Below, piece by piece: positions 56,134-64,000 of a stretch of 64,000 nucleotides of DNA. The stretch's first letter is position 1; the number at the start of each line of letters is the position of its first letter. The notes under the pieces were generated by a model. The model ran no database searches. It was given only the letters and a program-made list of their open reading frames with translations, and had not been told where the DNA came from. Source of the DNA: JAFGCY01 sp964609245 (GTDB lineage Bacteria > 4484-113 > JAFGCY01); the NCBI GenBank assembly GCA_964609245.1, contig CAZSSB010000002.1, forward strand, positions 62,001-126,000. The letters run 5' to 3'. Made by a program: the position numbers and the translations under genes.

Positions 56134-56934
56134 TCAAATCTCGCTCGGGACGTCCGGGTCGACCGCCTCGATCAACCCCGGGTAGCGGTCCGGCCACTCG
56201 CCCACGGCTTCCTCGACGCTGGTCTCCACCGGCAGCAGCACCGCGATCGAGCCGATGAACCACCACTCGCTGAGGATCTCAAGGTTCTCGTCGGCGACGA
56301 ACTGCCAGGCGGCGTCCATGTCCACCGGCAGAAAGAACGCCACCAGCGCGCGGCCGTCGATGATGTCATAGGTGGTGTCGTCGCGGGGGTCGGTGAACTC
56401 GCGGATGACCCAGTCGTCTTCCTCGTCGAAGCCCTCCTCGCCGCTGGGCTGCCCGCCCTCGGGCTCCGTGACGGTGACCGTCGCGCCGGTCGCGGTGGTG
56501 ACCTCGCTGTCCCACCACGTGACCCGCGCACTGATCTGATACTCGCCGGGCTCGGTGTAGGTGTAGCTGTATATGCCGCTCGCGCTAGCCGCGCGCGCTG
56601 TTCCCTGCTGGATCCACGTGCAGTACTCCGCCGTGATGTCGAGCCAGCCAGAGCCATCTGCTGGGTCAAGTTCGACCGCGAGCGGCTTGTGTTCGTCGTC
56701 GTCGTCAGTTACGCCGCCGCTGACTATCGGATTGATCTGGACGGTCAAGGGCGCCGGGCCTGTGACTGCCTTCACAAGCGAACCAGCGTCCAACCGCACC
56801 ATAAGAGACAAATGCCGCGTTGTCAGTTCGGGGTGTACGAGAACGCCACCTTTGCCCATGCACCCACCGAGACAGAGAATGGAAGCCATGGCTACCAGCA
56901 GCAATCTGTACGATCTGTACGATGTGGAATGCAT
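56134..56934 (-). CDS. Lipoprotein with PKD-like domain and a stand-alone subtilase-propeptide-like domain
   Basis: The 266-aa protein has a lipoprotein signal with lipobox LGGC (about 22-25). Residues about 57-155 form a PKD-like beta domain ending in TYTEPGEYQISARVTW. Residues about 172-262 (EFTDPRDDTTYDIIDGRALV, EEAVGEWPDRYPGLIEAVDP) closely match the region that precedes the protease domain in the adjacent subtilase. No protease domain follows. A complete AAGGAGG lies 10 bases before the ATG. It is 13 bases downstream of the subtilase gene, so the two are co-transcribed. It may be an inhibitor or folding helper of that protease (inference). Confidence 0.78.
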   Translation of the reverse strand: MHSTSYRSYRLLLVAMASILCLGGCMGKGGVLVHPELTTRHLSLMVRLDAGSLVKAVTGPAPLTVQINPIVSGGVTDDDDEHKPLAVELDPADGSGWLDITAEYCTWIQQGTARAASASGIYSYTYTEPGEYQISARVTWWDSEVTTATGATVTVTEPEGGQPSGEEGFDEEDDWVIREFTDPRDDTTYDIIDGRALVAFFLPVDMDAAWQFVADENLEILSEWWFIGSIAVLLPVETSVEEAVGEWPDRYPGLIEAVDPDVPSEI

Positions 56935-56947
56935 CCTGATTACCTCC

Positions 56948-58759
56948 TTATTGATCCCGCAGTGCGCCATATGCACTGAGCTTCCCAAGGCGATCGACCT
57001 GCCAATCGGGCAGTAGACCATGGACTTCGGTGTCTCTAATCCGATAGCGGACCATCTGAGGCCACAGCGATTGCCACTTGTAGTTGACCAGCGCGGCAAC
57101 CGCGGACACGTGCGCGGTCGCATGAGATGTGCCCCCGGCGTAGCCATATGTACCAGGATTGCTGCCCAAGTCGAACTCATCCGCGTTCTCGCCATACATG
57201 TCAAGGACCGGGATCAGATTCCCGGGAGCGGCTACATCGCATTCGATCGAGTAGTTGCTCGATTGCCCACCCTCCCAAACCGCTCTGTGACCATCTTCAT
57301 CATACGCCGCAATCGCCATCGCGTAGTAGTGATTCCCAGGCCAGTTCGGATAGTCTGATCGGCCGTTGTTGCCAGCGGAACCGATGAACAGCATGTACGA
57401 GCCGAGGTTGTAGAGGTGGCGGTTGCCCACCTCGGTTCCATAGCTCCTGGAGCCGAAACTGCAGTTGACTACTTCGATGTTGTAATGCTCAACGAGTGTA
57501 CTGCCTCCGTAGTGCTCTACAGGGCTGTAGATTCTCTTGATGCAACCGACTGCGCTGAAAGCATTCAGTACAGGCGCTGTCCCATGCACGGATCCTGACT
57601 CCCTAGCAGAGGCCTTCATGGCGACCGGGTAGTACCAGTTCGCTGGTGATATTCCCGCGAGGCTTTCCCCATCATCATGAGGATCACCAAGTAGAGGATC
57701 ATCGGGGTCGTTGTTCACGACTGCTGAGACGACACCTGCAACCCTCGTGCCGTGGCCCAAGTACTCGGCGTGATACTCGCTCTTATTCAGCAACCACTCC
57801 CAAGGTTCGCCACCACCGAGATAGCGGAATTTGAATTCCGTCGATGCTTGCTTGTCTCCTGTGTTGCAGCCGTATTGTGTGGAGTTCCACTGCAGATCAT
57901 CGAGATGGATGGGATCGTATTGCACACCTGTGTCAAGGACGGCGACAACAACGTACGGATGGCCGTGATACCCATCCCGCCACGCCTCTTGGATCTCTAT
58001 GTCATAGTCGTGGTCTTCGTCGAGATTCCATTGGTCAGGGAACAGGCTGTCATTCGGGTCGCCGACAGGCCAGTCCTCTTCTTCATCGTCGTACAGCAGC
58101 ATATCCGGGTCTACCGCTTCAATCAGATCGGGGTACTCCGCTGGCCAGTTCGCCACCGCGTCCTCCACCGTCTGGCCTTCAGGCAGCACGACCGCCATGC
58201 CAGCAACTGTGACCCACTCAGAGAAGACCGTCAGGTTCTCCTCCGCCAGGAATGCCGCCACCTCCGGATCGTAGACCATCGTCAGGCCTTCCACCGTCTG
58301 GGTCATCCCGTAGTAGTAGGTAAACGACTGGTAGTACGGGTCCGTCCCCGGGTCGCGCTCGACATCGAAGTAGTTGGGGTCCATCAACGGAATGTCCGGT
58401 GGGTTCTTGAAAGCAATGATCACCCGGCCGTCGATGATCTCATACACGCTGCCGTCGCGCGGGTCGGTGAACTCGACGATCTCCCACTCCTCCATTTCGA
58501 AGGGATCGATGACTTCGCCACCCCCATCCAGCTCACCGCCACCACCTTCGGGAAGACCGTCACCGCCCGGGTCCGGCCCCTGCCCTAGGCCCGCATCGCT
58601 GGCCATCGCCAGCGGCTGTGTATCGCTAGCGGGGCTGCCCGGCGGCCCCGACGACCCGCCGCATCCGGCCAGCGTGATCACTGCGCCCATCAGCGCGACG
58701 GCAATTGCCCCCCCCCTGACATTTGCGCGTATCGTTGTTCCTCTCATTCGCAGCAGCAT
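56948..58759 (-). CDS. Subtilase-family serine protease lipoprotein
   Basis: The 603-aa protein has a lipoprotein signal (LAGC at about 29-32), a Gly/Asp/Pro linker, a propeptide-like region (about 90-240) and a subtilisin domain. The catalytic triad is present: Asp in VVAVLDTGVQ (about 276), His in GHGTRVAGV (about 332) and Ser in GGTSHATAHVSAVAAL (about 553). The oxyanion Asn is in GSAGNNG. GGGAGG precedes the ATG at 58759. As a lipoprotein it should be surface- or periplasm-tethered. Its propeptide-like region is duplicated in the neighbouring lipoprotein. Confidence 0.9.
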   Translation of the reverse strand: MLLRMRGTTIRANVRGGAIAVALMGAVITLAGCGGSSGPPGSPASDTQPLAMASDAGLGQGPDPGGDGLPEGGGGELDGGGEVIDPFEMEEWEIVEFTDPRDGSVYEIIDGRVIIAFKNPPDIPLMDPNYFDVERDPGTDPYYQSFTYYYGMTQTVEGLTMVYDPEVAAFLAEENLTVFSEWVTVAGMAVVLPEGQTVEDAVANWPAEYPDLIEAVDPDMLLYDDEEEDWPVGDPNDSLFPDQWNLDEDHDYDIEIQEAWRDGYHGHPYVVVAVLDTGVQYDPIHLDDLQWNSTQYGCNTGDKQASTEFKFRYLGGGEPWEWLLNKSEYHAEYLGHGTRVAGVVSAVVNNDPDDPLLGDPHDDGESLAGISPANWYYPVAMKASARESGSVHGTAPVLNAFSAVGCIKRIYSPVEHYGGSTLVEHYNIEVVNCSFGSRSYGTEVGNRHLYNLGSYMLFIGSAGNNGRSDYPNWPGNHYYAMAIAAYDEDGHRAVWEGGQSSNYSIECDVAAPGNLIPVLDMYGENADEFDLGSNPGTYGYAGGTSHATAHVSAVAALVNYKWQSLWPQMVRYRIRDTEVHGLLPDWQVDRLGKLSAYGALRDQ

Positions 58760-58881
58760 CCCAGTCACCTCCCGTCGTGCCTGGCTGAGCAAGCGCAGGC
58801 CTAGCACTCTGCACTAAGTAATACCAGCAGACGGGACAATGCGCAATGTTGATGCCGCAGAACCGTCATTACGATGGCGCT

Positions 58882-58900
58882 ACTGGTATCGAGTACCAGT
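58882..58900. promoter_or_regulatory. Inverted repeat ACTGGTA-tcgag-TACCAGT
   Basis: A perfect 7-bp inverted repeat with a five-base centre lies about 125 bases upstream of the subtilase start and downstream of the nucleotidase gene reading from the other side. It is the size of a dimeric regulator site. I do not recognise the regulator. Confidence 0.35.
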
Positions 58901-59073
58901 TATGTTGCTTTTGTCTAGCAGCACTGCGTAGCGCCAGAGCATGCAGGGCGCCATCCCGCTGCCGGAGCGCCTTCGTGGCCAGAGCCATCGGTGCTGCAGT
59001 GAGGGCTGGGCGGCAGCCGAGCCACGTGAACGACTGCTCGCGCTGCAGTCTTGGCCCAACTACCCGAACCTCG

Positions 59074-60756
59074 TTAGTCCGCCAGGCCGGGGTTCTCCAT
59101 GTTGACCCAGAAGAACTGCACGCGGCCGTCGGTCTCCTTGGTCAGCTCACGCTGCTGGCTGGCCCACAGGGCGAACGTCGCGCGCTGCTCCAGACCGGTG
59201 TAGCCGGGGCCGTAGGGATCCTCGTTCATGGGGAAGCCGTCGCCGCCGGTCGCCAGGAAGTCGTTGGTCAGCAGCCGGTACTCGCGGGCGTCGTCGAGCG
59301 GATGCCAGGGCGCATCGGGGCTGACGGTGAAGGTCATGTCACCGGTCTCCCCCAGCACTACCTGGGCATAGTCGTCGCGCGGAATCGCCACGGGCTCCTC
59401 GCCGTGCCAGGTGATCTCGAACTCGGTGGGCGGCTGCTCGCCGATGAAGCAGCCCGCCAGCTGCATATCGACGTAAACCACGCTCATGCCCGCCACCTGA
59501 GGAAAGCCGCCGTCGCCGTACTGGCTGCCGGCGTAGGCCAGCACCTCGCGCAGCCGCGTGCCCGTCAGCGGCACGTTCATCATGAAGTTGTCGTAGGGCA
59601 GCACGGAATACAGGTCCCCGAAGGTCACATCGCCGGCGAATAGCGGGGCACGGAAGTTGCCGCCATTGAACATCACGGCATCCGTCTCCACCGCGCCGTA
59701 CATCGCGTCGCAGATCAGGTCCGCCAGCGCGTTCTCGGCCAGCCGCACGTCGTCGTCCGGGAAGTCCTGGCCGGACACGCAGACGAATTTGCCCATCTCG
59801 GCCTCGAAGCGGCGCTGGTAATCGGCGATGAACGCCACCAGCCCGTCATCCTCGGGGGCGTCCGGCCCCAGGGGCACGAACTCCTCGGTGACGTCGGCCA
59901 GCTCGAAGCGCGCGTCGGGGTCGTCCGCCGGACGCGTAAACGTCAGCTTCAGCACGCCCAGCGTCTTGCCCCACTCACCGTCCTGGGTGACCACCACGTT
60001 GCCGTACCGCTCCGGCTCGGCCATGACGGTATGCGTGTGGCCGCCCACGATCACGTCCAGCTCCGGCACGTTGACCGCCAGGTTGCGGTCGCGGTTAATC
60101 CCCTGGTGCGCCAGCGCGATCACGATGTCGCAGCCAGTGCTGCGCAGATACTGCGCCAGGCTTCTGGCCACCGGCAGCGTCGCGTGGACAACCACGCTCT
60201 TGCGGGCCGAGGGATGGGTCTCGCCGAGCAGCGTCTCCGTGGTCAGGCCGATCACGCCGATCCGGTAGTCGCCGCGGCGCAGGATGGTATAGGGCCGGGC
60301 CACCGGCGTGCCGCGCTCGCGGTCGATGACGTTGGCGCAGACGATGTCGAAGTTGACGTCGCTGAAGCGTCCGCGCAGCAACTCGTAGCCGAAGTCGAAC
60401 TCGTGGTTGCCGAGGCACATCGCGTCGTAGCCCATCTGGTTCATGCACTCCAGATCGAGGAAGCCGGTCAGCAGGTTGCTGATCGGGGTGCCCTGGAACA
60501 CGTCGCCGGCGTCGAGCACCACCCAGTAGTAGTCGGTATCGGCGCGGGCGCGCTGGATCGCCACGCGGCGCTTGGCCACGCCACCCCAGCCGTCCTCGCC
60601 CGTGTCCCAGTTCCTGAACGGCTCCAGGTGGCCGTGGGTGTCGTTGGTGTGGATGATGCCGAGCCTGAGCACCTCAAGGTCCGGCTGTTCCTGGGCATAG
60701 CCCGTGGAGAGCAGCGCGATCAGCAGGACAGCAACGGTCAGCAGCAACTTACGCAT
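59074..60756 (-). CDS. 5'-nucleotidase / UshA-type metallophosphatase
   Basis: The 560-aa secreted protein (signal peptide about 1-21) hydrolyses nucleotides or related phosphomonoesters outside the cytoplasm. The N-terminal metallophosphatase domain has the full metal and catalytic set: IHTNDTHGHL, LDAGDVFQG, LGNHEFDFG, LAHQG and VGGHTHT. The C-terminal domain has NALADLICDAM, MFNGGNFRAPL and PYDNFMMNVPLTG, typical of UshA substrate recognition. Nothing is missing. It is the second of two tandem paralogues reading left, 75 bases after the other. Confidence 0.9.
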   Translation of the reverse strand: MRKLLLTVAVLLIALLSTGYAQEQPDLEVLRLGIIHTNDTHGHLEPFRNWDTGEDGWGGVAKRRVAIQRARADTDYYWVVLDAGDVFQGTPISNLLTGFLDLECMNQMGYDAMCLGNHEFDFGYELLRGRFSDVNFDIVCANVIDRERGTPVARPYTILRRGDYRIGVIGLTTETLLGETHPSARKSVVVHATLPVARSLAQYLRSTGCDIVIALAHQGINRDRNLAVNVPELDVIVGGHTHTVMAEPERYGNVVVTQDGEWGKTLGVLKLTFTRPADDPDARFELADVTEEFVPLGPDAPEDDGLVAFIADYQRRFEAEMGKFVCVSGQDFPDDDVRLAENALADLICDAMYGAVETDAVMFNGGNFRAPLFAGDVTFGDLYSVLPYDNFMMNVPLTGTRLREVLAYAGSQYGDGGFPQVAGMSVVYVDMQLAGCFIGEQPPTEFEITWHGEEPVAIPRDDYAQVVLGETGDMTFTVSPDAPWHPLDDAREYRLLTNDFLATGGDGFPMNEDPYGPGYTGLEQRATFALWASQQRELTKETDGRVQFFWVNMENPGLAD

Positions 60757-60831
60757 GGCGGCACCCTCTCAAAGGAGATAAACACGCTTCTATCATAGCT
60801 AATCGCACGCCCGGCGCGGCAGGCTCGGCTC

Positions 60832-62364
60832 CTACTCCCCTCCAGGCGGAGCAGTCTCCGCCCACTCGAAGACCACCCGGCCGTCGGTCGCCATCTGAAG
60901 CACCTGCCGCTGGCGCGCCCAGTCGATGAACGCACTGCGTTGCTTGAGGTTCGTGGCGGCCGGTCCGTGCGGATCCTCGTGCAGCGGGAACTCCGGCACG
61001 TTGCAGGCCACGTAGTCGATCATCAGCACGGTGTATTCAGCATCATCATCCAGCTCCCGCCCGCCGATTGTCGCCTCAGCCAGGCTGGCATCGACATAGC
61101 GCAGGCGCATGCCGGCGACCTGCGGGAATCCGCGGCCGTATTGCGTTCCGGCCCACTTCAGGATCTCGCGCAGTGTGGCGCCGCTGACCGCGACTTGCAT
61201 CACTGGATGGTCGAGCGGCATCGCGGCGATGAAGTCGCCGAGCGTGACGGGCCCGGCGGGCAGCGCGGCCTGGAAGTTGCCGCCCGTGAACAGCACGCAG
61301 TCCGCGCCCGAGACCTCATGCAGGGCGTCCGCGACCAGATTCGCCAGCGCGTTCTCCTCAAAGCGCACGCGCTCAACCGAAACCTCCTGCGCGTTCTCGC
61401 AAACGAACTCGCCCAACAGCTCATCGAGCTGCTGCTGGTACCGGTCGACCAGCGCCGCCATCTCCACGTCGACGGGGTGATCCGGCCCCAGCGGCTTGAA
61501 TTCCTCGCTGTAATCGGACAGCACGAAGCGCCGGGAGGTAGCATCCCGGACGAATTCCAGCTTGAGGATGCCCAGATTCTGCGCCCATTCGCCGTCCTGC
61601 GTCACAACCGCATTCCCTATCACCTCCGGCTCCTGCATGAATGTGTGGCTGTGCCCTCCCACGACCACATCCAGCTCGGGCAGCGTCCTGGCCAGTTCCA
61701 GGTCATAGATGAAGCCCTGGTGGGTCAGGGCGATGATGATGTCGCAGCCGACCCAGCTCAGGTAGTAGGCCAGGGACGCAGCGGTCGGCTCGACGGGGCT
61801 GAAGCGGACCTGCTGCCCCAGCTTGTAGTACAGGTCCTGCGTGAACGACTCGCGAACCAGGCCGATCACGCCGATCTGATATCCCCCGCGGTGAAAGATC
61901 GCGTAGGGCGGAAACGGCGGCACGCCGTCTTCGTCGGTCGCCATGTTCGCGCACAGCAAGGGGAACTCAGCGGCTGCCAGATAGTCGCGGGCCTGGGCCA
62001 GGCCCCAGCTGAACTCGCCGTTGCCGAGGCACATCGCGTCGTAGCCGATCCGATTCATGCAATCCAGCACGGGCAGCCAGCGCAGCTCGTCGCTGATTAG
62101 ATCGCCCGGACACGCGTCGCCGGCGTCCAGCACCAGCCACTCGTATTCATCGTCCGCGCGGGCGGCATCGATGGCGGCCGCCAGGCGCCCCGCCCCGCCC
62201 CATCCCGCCTCGCCGTCGACGAAGAAGGGCTGCAGATGCCCGTGGATGTCGTTGGTGTGGATGATACCAAGTCTGAGAACCTCGGCAGCGGACTGGTCCT
62301 GGGCCCGCGCGGGCAAGGCCAGCACCAGCAGTATCAACGACAGCAGCAGCGTCAGTTTGCGCAT
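60832..62364 (-). CDS. 5'-nucleotidase paralogue with substituted catalytic histidine
   Basis: The 510-aa secreted protein (signal peptide about 1-21) is a paralogue of its neighbour, with IHTNDIHGHL, LDAGD, LTHQG and VGGHSHT for metal binding and NALANLVADAL, LFTGGNFQAAL and PLDHPVMQVA in the C-terminal domain. The GNHE motif reads GNGEFSWG, so the histidine that is catalytic in this family is glycine, and the following AGDACPG is also divergent. Metals may still bind, but catalysis is doubtful. A binding or sensing role is possible. The ATG at 62364 gives a clean signal peptide; the longer frame has none. Confidence 0.85.
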   Translation of the reverse strand: MRKLTLLLSLILLVLALPARAQDQSAAEVLRLGIIHTNDIHGHLQPFFVDGEAGWGGAGRLAAAIDAARADDEYEWLVLDAGDACPGDLISDELRWLPVLDCMNRIGYDAMCLGNGEFSWGLAQARDYLAAAEFPLLCANMATDEDGVPPFPPYAIFHRGGYQIGVIGLVRESFTQDLYYKLGQQVRFSPVEPTAASLAYYLSWVGCDIIIALTHQGFIYDLELARTLPELDVVVGGHSHTFMQEPEVIGNAVVTQDGEWAQNLGILKLEFVRDATSRRFVLSDYSEEFKPLGPDHPVDVEMAALVDRYQQQLDELLGEFVCENAQEVSVERVRFEENALANLVADALHEVSGADCVLFTGGNFQAALPAGPVTLGDFIAAMPLDHPVMQVAVSGATLREILKWAGTQYGRGFPQVAGMRLRYVDASLAEATIGGRELDDDAEYTVLMIDYVACNVPEFPLHEDPHGPAATNLKQRSAFIDWARQRQVLQMATDGRVVFEWAETAPPGGE

Positions 62365-62460
62365 CTCCCCACCTTCCCGTCGTGCTCTTCGCTGATCCAT
62401 CATAGCCGACTGGCGGGCCGGCGGCGGTGCCCATCCTGAGTCGTATCGGCGCCGCCCGGT

Positions 62461-62466
62461 TATAAT
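62461..62466 (+). promoter_or_regulatory. TATAAT -10 box before the PKD lipoprotein gene
   Basis: A perfect TATAAT lies 62 bases before the start of the rightward PKD lipoprotein gene, in the divergent gap shared with the nucleotidase operon. No good -35 (TTGACA) is visible at 16-19 bases, so it may need an activator or may be chance. Confidence 0.4.
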
Positions 62467-62528
62467 CGAGAGGACAATCCAGGGCTGAGCCGGGCCCGCC
62501 GTGGTGCGGTCCGGTGTGGGAGTAATAG

Positions 62529-64000
62529 ATGAAGCGCAGGGCGTGGACACGCATCCCGGCCATCCTGACACTGATTGCAGCGCTGCCGGCAATGGGCTGC
62601 GGCGGAGGGGGCGGAGCGGCGATCCGCGATCTAGCCCCGCAACACTCCGGCCCCGAGGTGCAGCCGGTCGCCGCTGAGGATGGCGCCGGCTTCGGCCTGC
62701 CGGCTCCTCAACTGCTGCTGCGGCAGGTGTCCTACCTGCCCGAGGATCGCGTGCGGATGGGATTCTACCTGGACCCGGGGCTCCCGCGCCAGCTGGTGGA
62801 GATCGACGGTGACGACGCCCGCTTCGCCCCCAACTGGACTGATCCCGGTGGAACGGACAGCGCCAACCTGGCCTGGGCCGTATATCCATTCAGCCTCGCC
62901 GGCTACAGCGACGAGGCGCAGGTCAGCCTCGGCTGGGAGACGGCGCCCGCAGACACCGATGACGTTTACGTCGCACTCGGGGCGGTGGCAAAGAACGCCT
63001 GGCAGTGGTATCGGCCCGATGCCGAGGGCACAGCGGCAGTGGAGTCGATGGCGCCGTTCGTCGCACCCGGCGGCGAGCTGCTGGTCGCCGTCGTGCTGAC
63101 CGGCAGCGATGAATGCCTGCTGGACTGGGTGCGGATCGGAGCCAACCTGCCGCCGCTCGCCGTCTTCACCGCCGACGATACAACTGGCTTTGCCCCGCTG
63201 GCGGTGGAGTTCGACTGCACGGCCAGCCGTGACGTCGACGGGCAAATCATCACCGTGAAGTACGACCTGGACGGCAACGGCCACTTCGAGGAGACGGTCT
63301 TCGAACTGGGCACCAGGGACTACACCTACACCGAGGCCGGCACCTTTGACGCCAAGCTGGAGTTGACCGACGACCAGGGCGCCTCCTCGTTCAAGATCGT
63401 GCCGATCATCGTCAACAGCCCGGGCAATCTCAGCCCGCAGGCCTCGCTCAGCGCCGCGCCGCTCACGGGTCCACCGGGCACCGAAGTCGACTTCGACGCT
63501 AGCGCCAGCAATGATCCCGACGGCACCATCACGCTGGTCGAATGGGACTGGGACGGGGACGGCGAGTATGACCACGAAACCGGCACCACGCTAACGGCGC
63601 AGCACACCTACAACTCCCCCGGGGATTACGAAGCGGTCGTGCGCGTGTTCGACGACCACGACGTCAGCGATACCGACTCCGTATCCATCTCGATCGGCGA
63701 GAATCCCAACCTGCCGCCGACGGCTTCGATCGCCGGCGGACCGGACATGGCGCCGACGGATAGCCAGGTGTTCTTCGACGCTTCGGCCAGCGATGATCCC
63801 GACGGCAGCATCGTGCTCTACGAATGGGACTGGCAGGGCGATGGGACCTATGACCACAACACCGATACGCCGAACGCCTCGCACATCTACGGCGCATCCG
63901 GCGACTTCCAGGCTACCGTGCGCGTCACCGACGACCGCGACGCCACGGACACCGCCTCGATGCGGGTGCGGATCTACGATGAGACCGAGGACAACGATGA
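62529..64000 (+). CDS. PKD-repeat lipoprotein (partial, runs off the right edge)
   Basis: The visible 490 residues begin with a lipoprotein signal (MKRRAWTRIPAILTLIAALP then MGCGG). A region of about 180 residues of unknown fold follows, then three PKD-like domains. The first is near residues 205-295 (PPLAVFTADDTTGFAPLAVE, YDLDGNGHFEE, YTYTEAGTFDAKL). The other two each carry FDASAS-(N/D)-DPDG and E-W-D-W-(D/Q)-G-D-G at about 320-335 and 410-430. PKD domains are extracellular beta sandwiches used for adhesion or spacing. GGGAG precedes the ATG. The gene continues past 64000, so further domains are unknown. Confidence 0.85.
   Translation, partial: MKRRAWTRIPAILTLIAALPAMGCGGGGGAAIRDLAPQHSGPEVQPVAAEDGAGFGLPAPQLLLRQVSYLPEDRVRMGFYLDPGLPRQLVEIDGDDARFAPNWTDPGGTDSANLAWAVYPFSLAGYSDEAQVSLGWETAPADTDDVYVALGAVAKNAWQWYRPDAEGTAAVESMAPFVAPGGELLVAVVLTGSDECLLDWVRIGANLPPLAVFTADDTTGFAPLAVEFDCTASRDVDGQIITVKYDLDGNGHFEETVFELGTRDYTYTEAGTFDAKLELTDDQGASSFKIVPIIVNSPGNLSPQASLSAAPLTGPPGTEVDFDASASNDPDGTITLVEWDWDGDGEYDHETGTTLTAQHTYNSPGDYEAVVRVFDDHDVSDTDSVSISIGENPNLPPTASIAGGPDMAPTDSQVFFDASASDDPDGSIVLYEWDWQGDGTYDHNTDTPNASHIYGASGDFQATVRVTDDRDATDTASMRVRIYDETEDND

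Noticed and set aside
54305..56185. 626-aa plus-strand open frame
   Set aside because: Antisense to the GGDD-Y repeat protein; its apparent repeats only mirror the repeats on the coding strand.
58846..59073. Possible small gene between the nucleotidase and the subtilase
   Set aside because: The frame on the plus strand has no ribosome binding site and continues into antisense of the nucleotidase gene.

Overview
The window is a GC-rich stretch from a bacterium with a Gram-negative style envelope. This is inferred from lipoprotein signals, a twin-arginine signal, an OmpA-type peptidoglycan-binding domain and multihaem cytochromes. A run of 100 Ns flanked by two identical 55-base copies marks a draft, probably metagenome-derived, assembly. 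I cannot name the phylum. The combination of selenoproteins, a soluble Hdr system, alternative complex III, a caa3-like oxidase and PKD/subtilase/lipoprotein genes points to an uncultured lineage of the Desulfobacterota, FCB or PVC type rather than a model organism.

Region 1 (about 0.5-15.7 kb, minus strand) is one nearly gapless gene train. It runs from a selenocysteine formate dehydrogenase (fdhA, ferredoxin-like fdhB, NrfD-type membrane subunit) into fdhE and then the molybdenum/tungsten cofactor set: mobA, a 104-aa unknown, a MobB-ModE-like fusion, moeA, moaA, moaC and a MOSC-Mog fusion. It ends with a tungstate/molybdate ABC transporter (wtpA, wtpB, wtpC) that has fdhD inserted in it. 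It reads as a self-contained unit for making one metalloenzyme: metal uptake, cofactor synthesis, sulfuration and assembly. Two small plus-strand ORFs lie at the left edge.

Region 2 (about 16.3-29.9 kb): a plus-strand tetrahaem lipoprotein faces a 12-kb minus-strand operon. The operon encodes a four-subunit 2-oxoacid:ferredoxin oxidoreductase (korDABC), a tandem double HdrA, MvhD, an HdrD-like protein, an HdrA-MvhD fusion, a 48-aa rubredoxin-like protein, HdrC and HdrB. Both HdrA genes are interrupted by an in-frame TGA at the position of an Fe-S cysteine. Each TGA is followed 20-21 nt later by a hairpin with a GGTC loop, which is strong evidence for selenocysteine. The layout suggests electron confurcation or bifurcation between ferredoxin, NAD(P)H or formate-derived electrons and a thiol/disulfide or other Hdr substrate.

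Region 3 (about 30.6-48.5 kb) holds a small two-CW protein, haem A/O synthesis genes (ctaA, ctaB), a DUF3179 gene, and a long minus-strand operon for alternative complex III (actABCDEF plus a small membrane protein), a Sco copper chaperone and an A2-type cytochrome c oxidase. The cell can therefore respire oxygen as well as run strictly anaerobic-style chemistry.

Region 4 (about 48.6-53.6 kb) is a five-gene minus-strand operon with two coiled-coil proteins, a NitT/TauT-type ABC ATPase and permease, and a membrane-anchored substrate-binding protein fused to an OmpA peptidoglycan-binding domain. Its function is unknown, and it is one of the best candidates for an undescribed system.

Region 5 (about 53.8-64 kb) encodes envelope or secreted proteins: a 721-aa protein with twelve GGDD-Y repeats, a subtilase lipoprotein beside a stand-alone lipoprotein copy of its propeptide-like domain, two tandem UshA-type 5'-nucleotidases (one lacking the catalytic histidine), and a PKD-repeat lipoprotein that runs off the right edge.

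I saw no tRNA, rRNA, CRISPR array or insertion sequence by eye.
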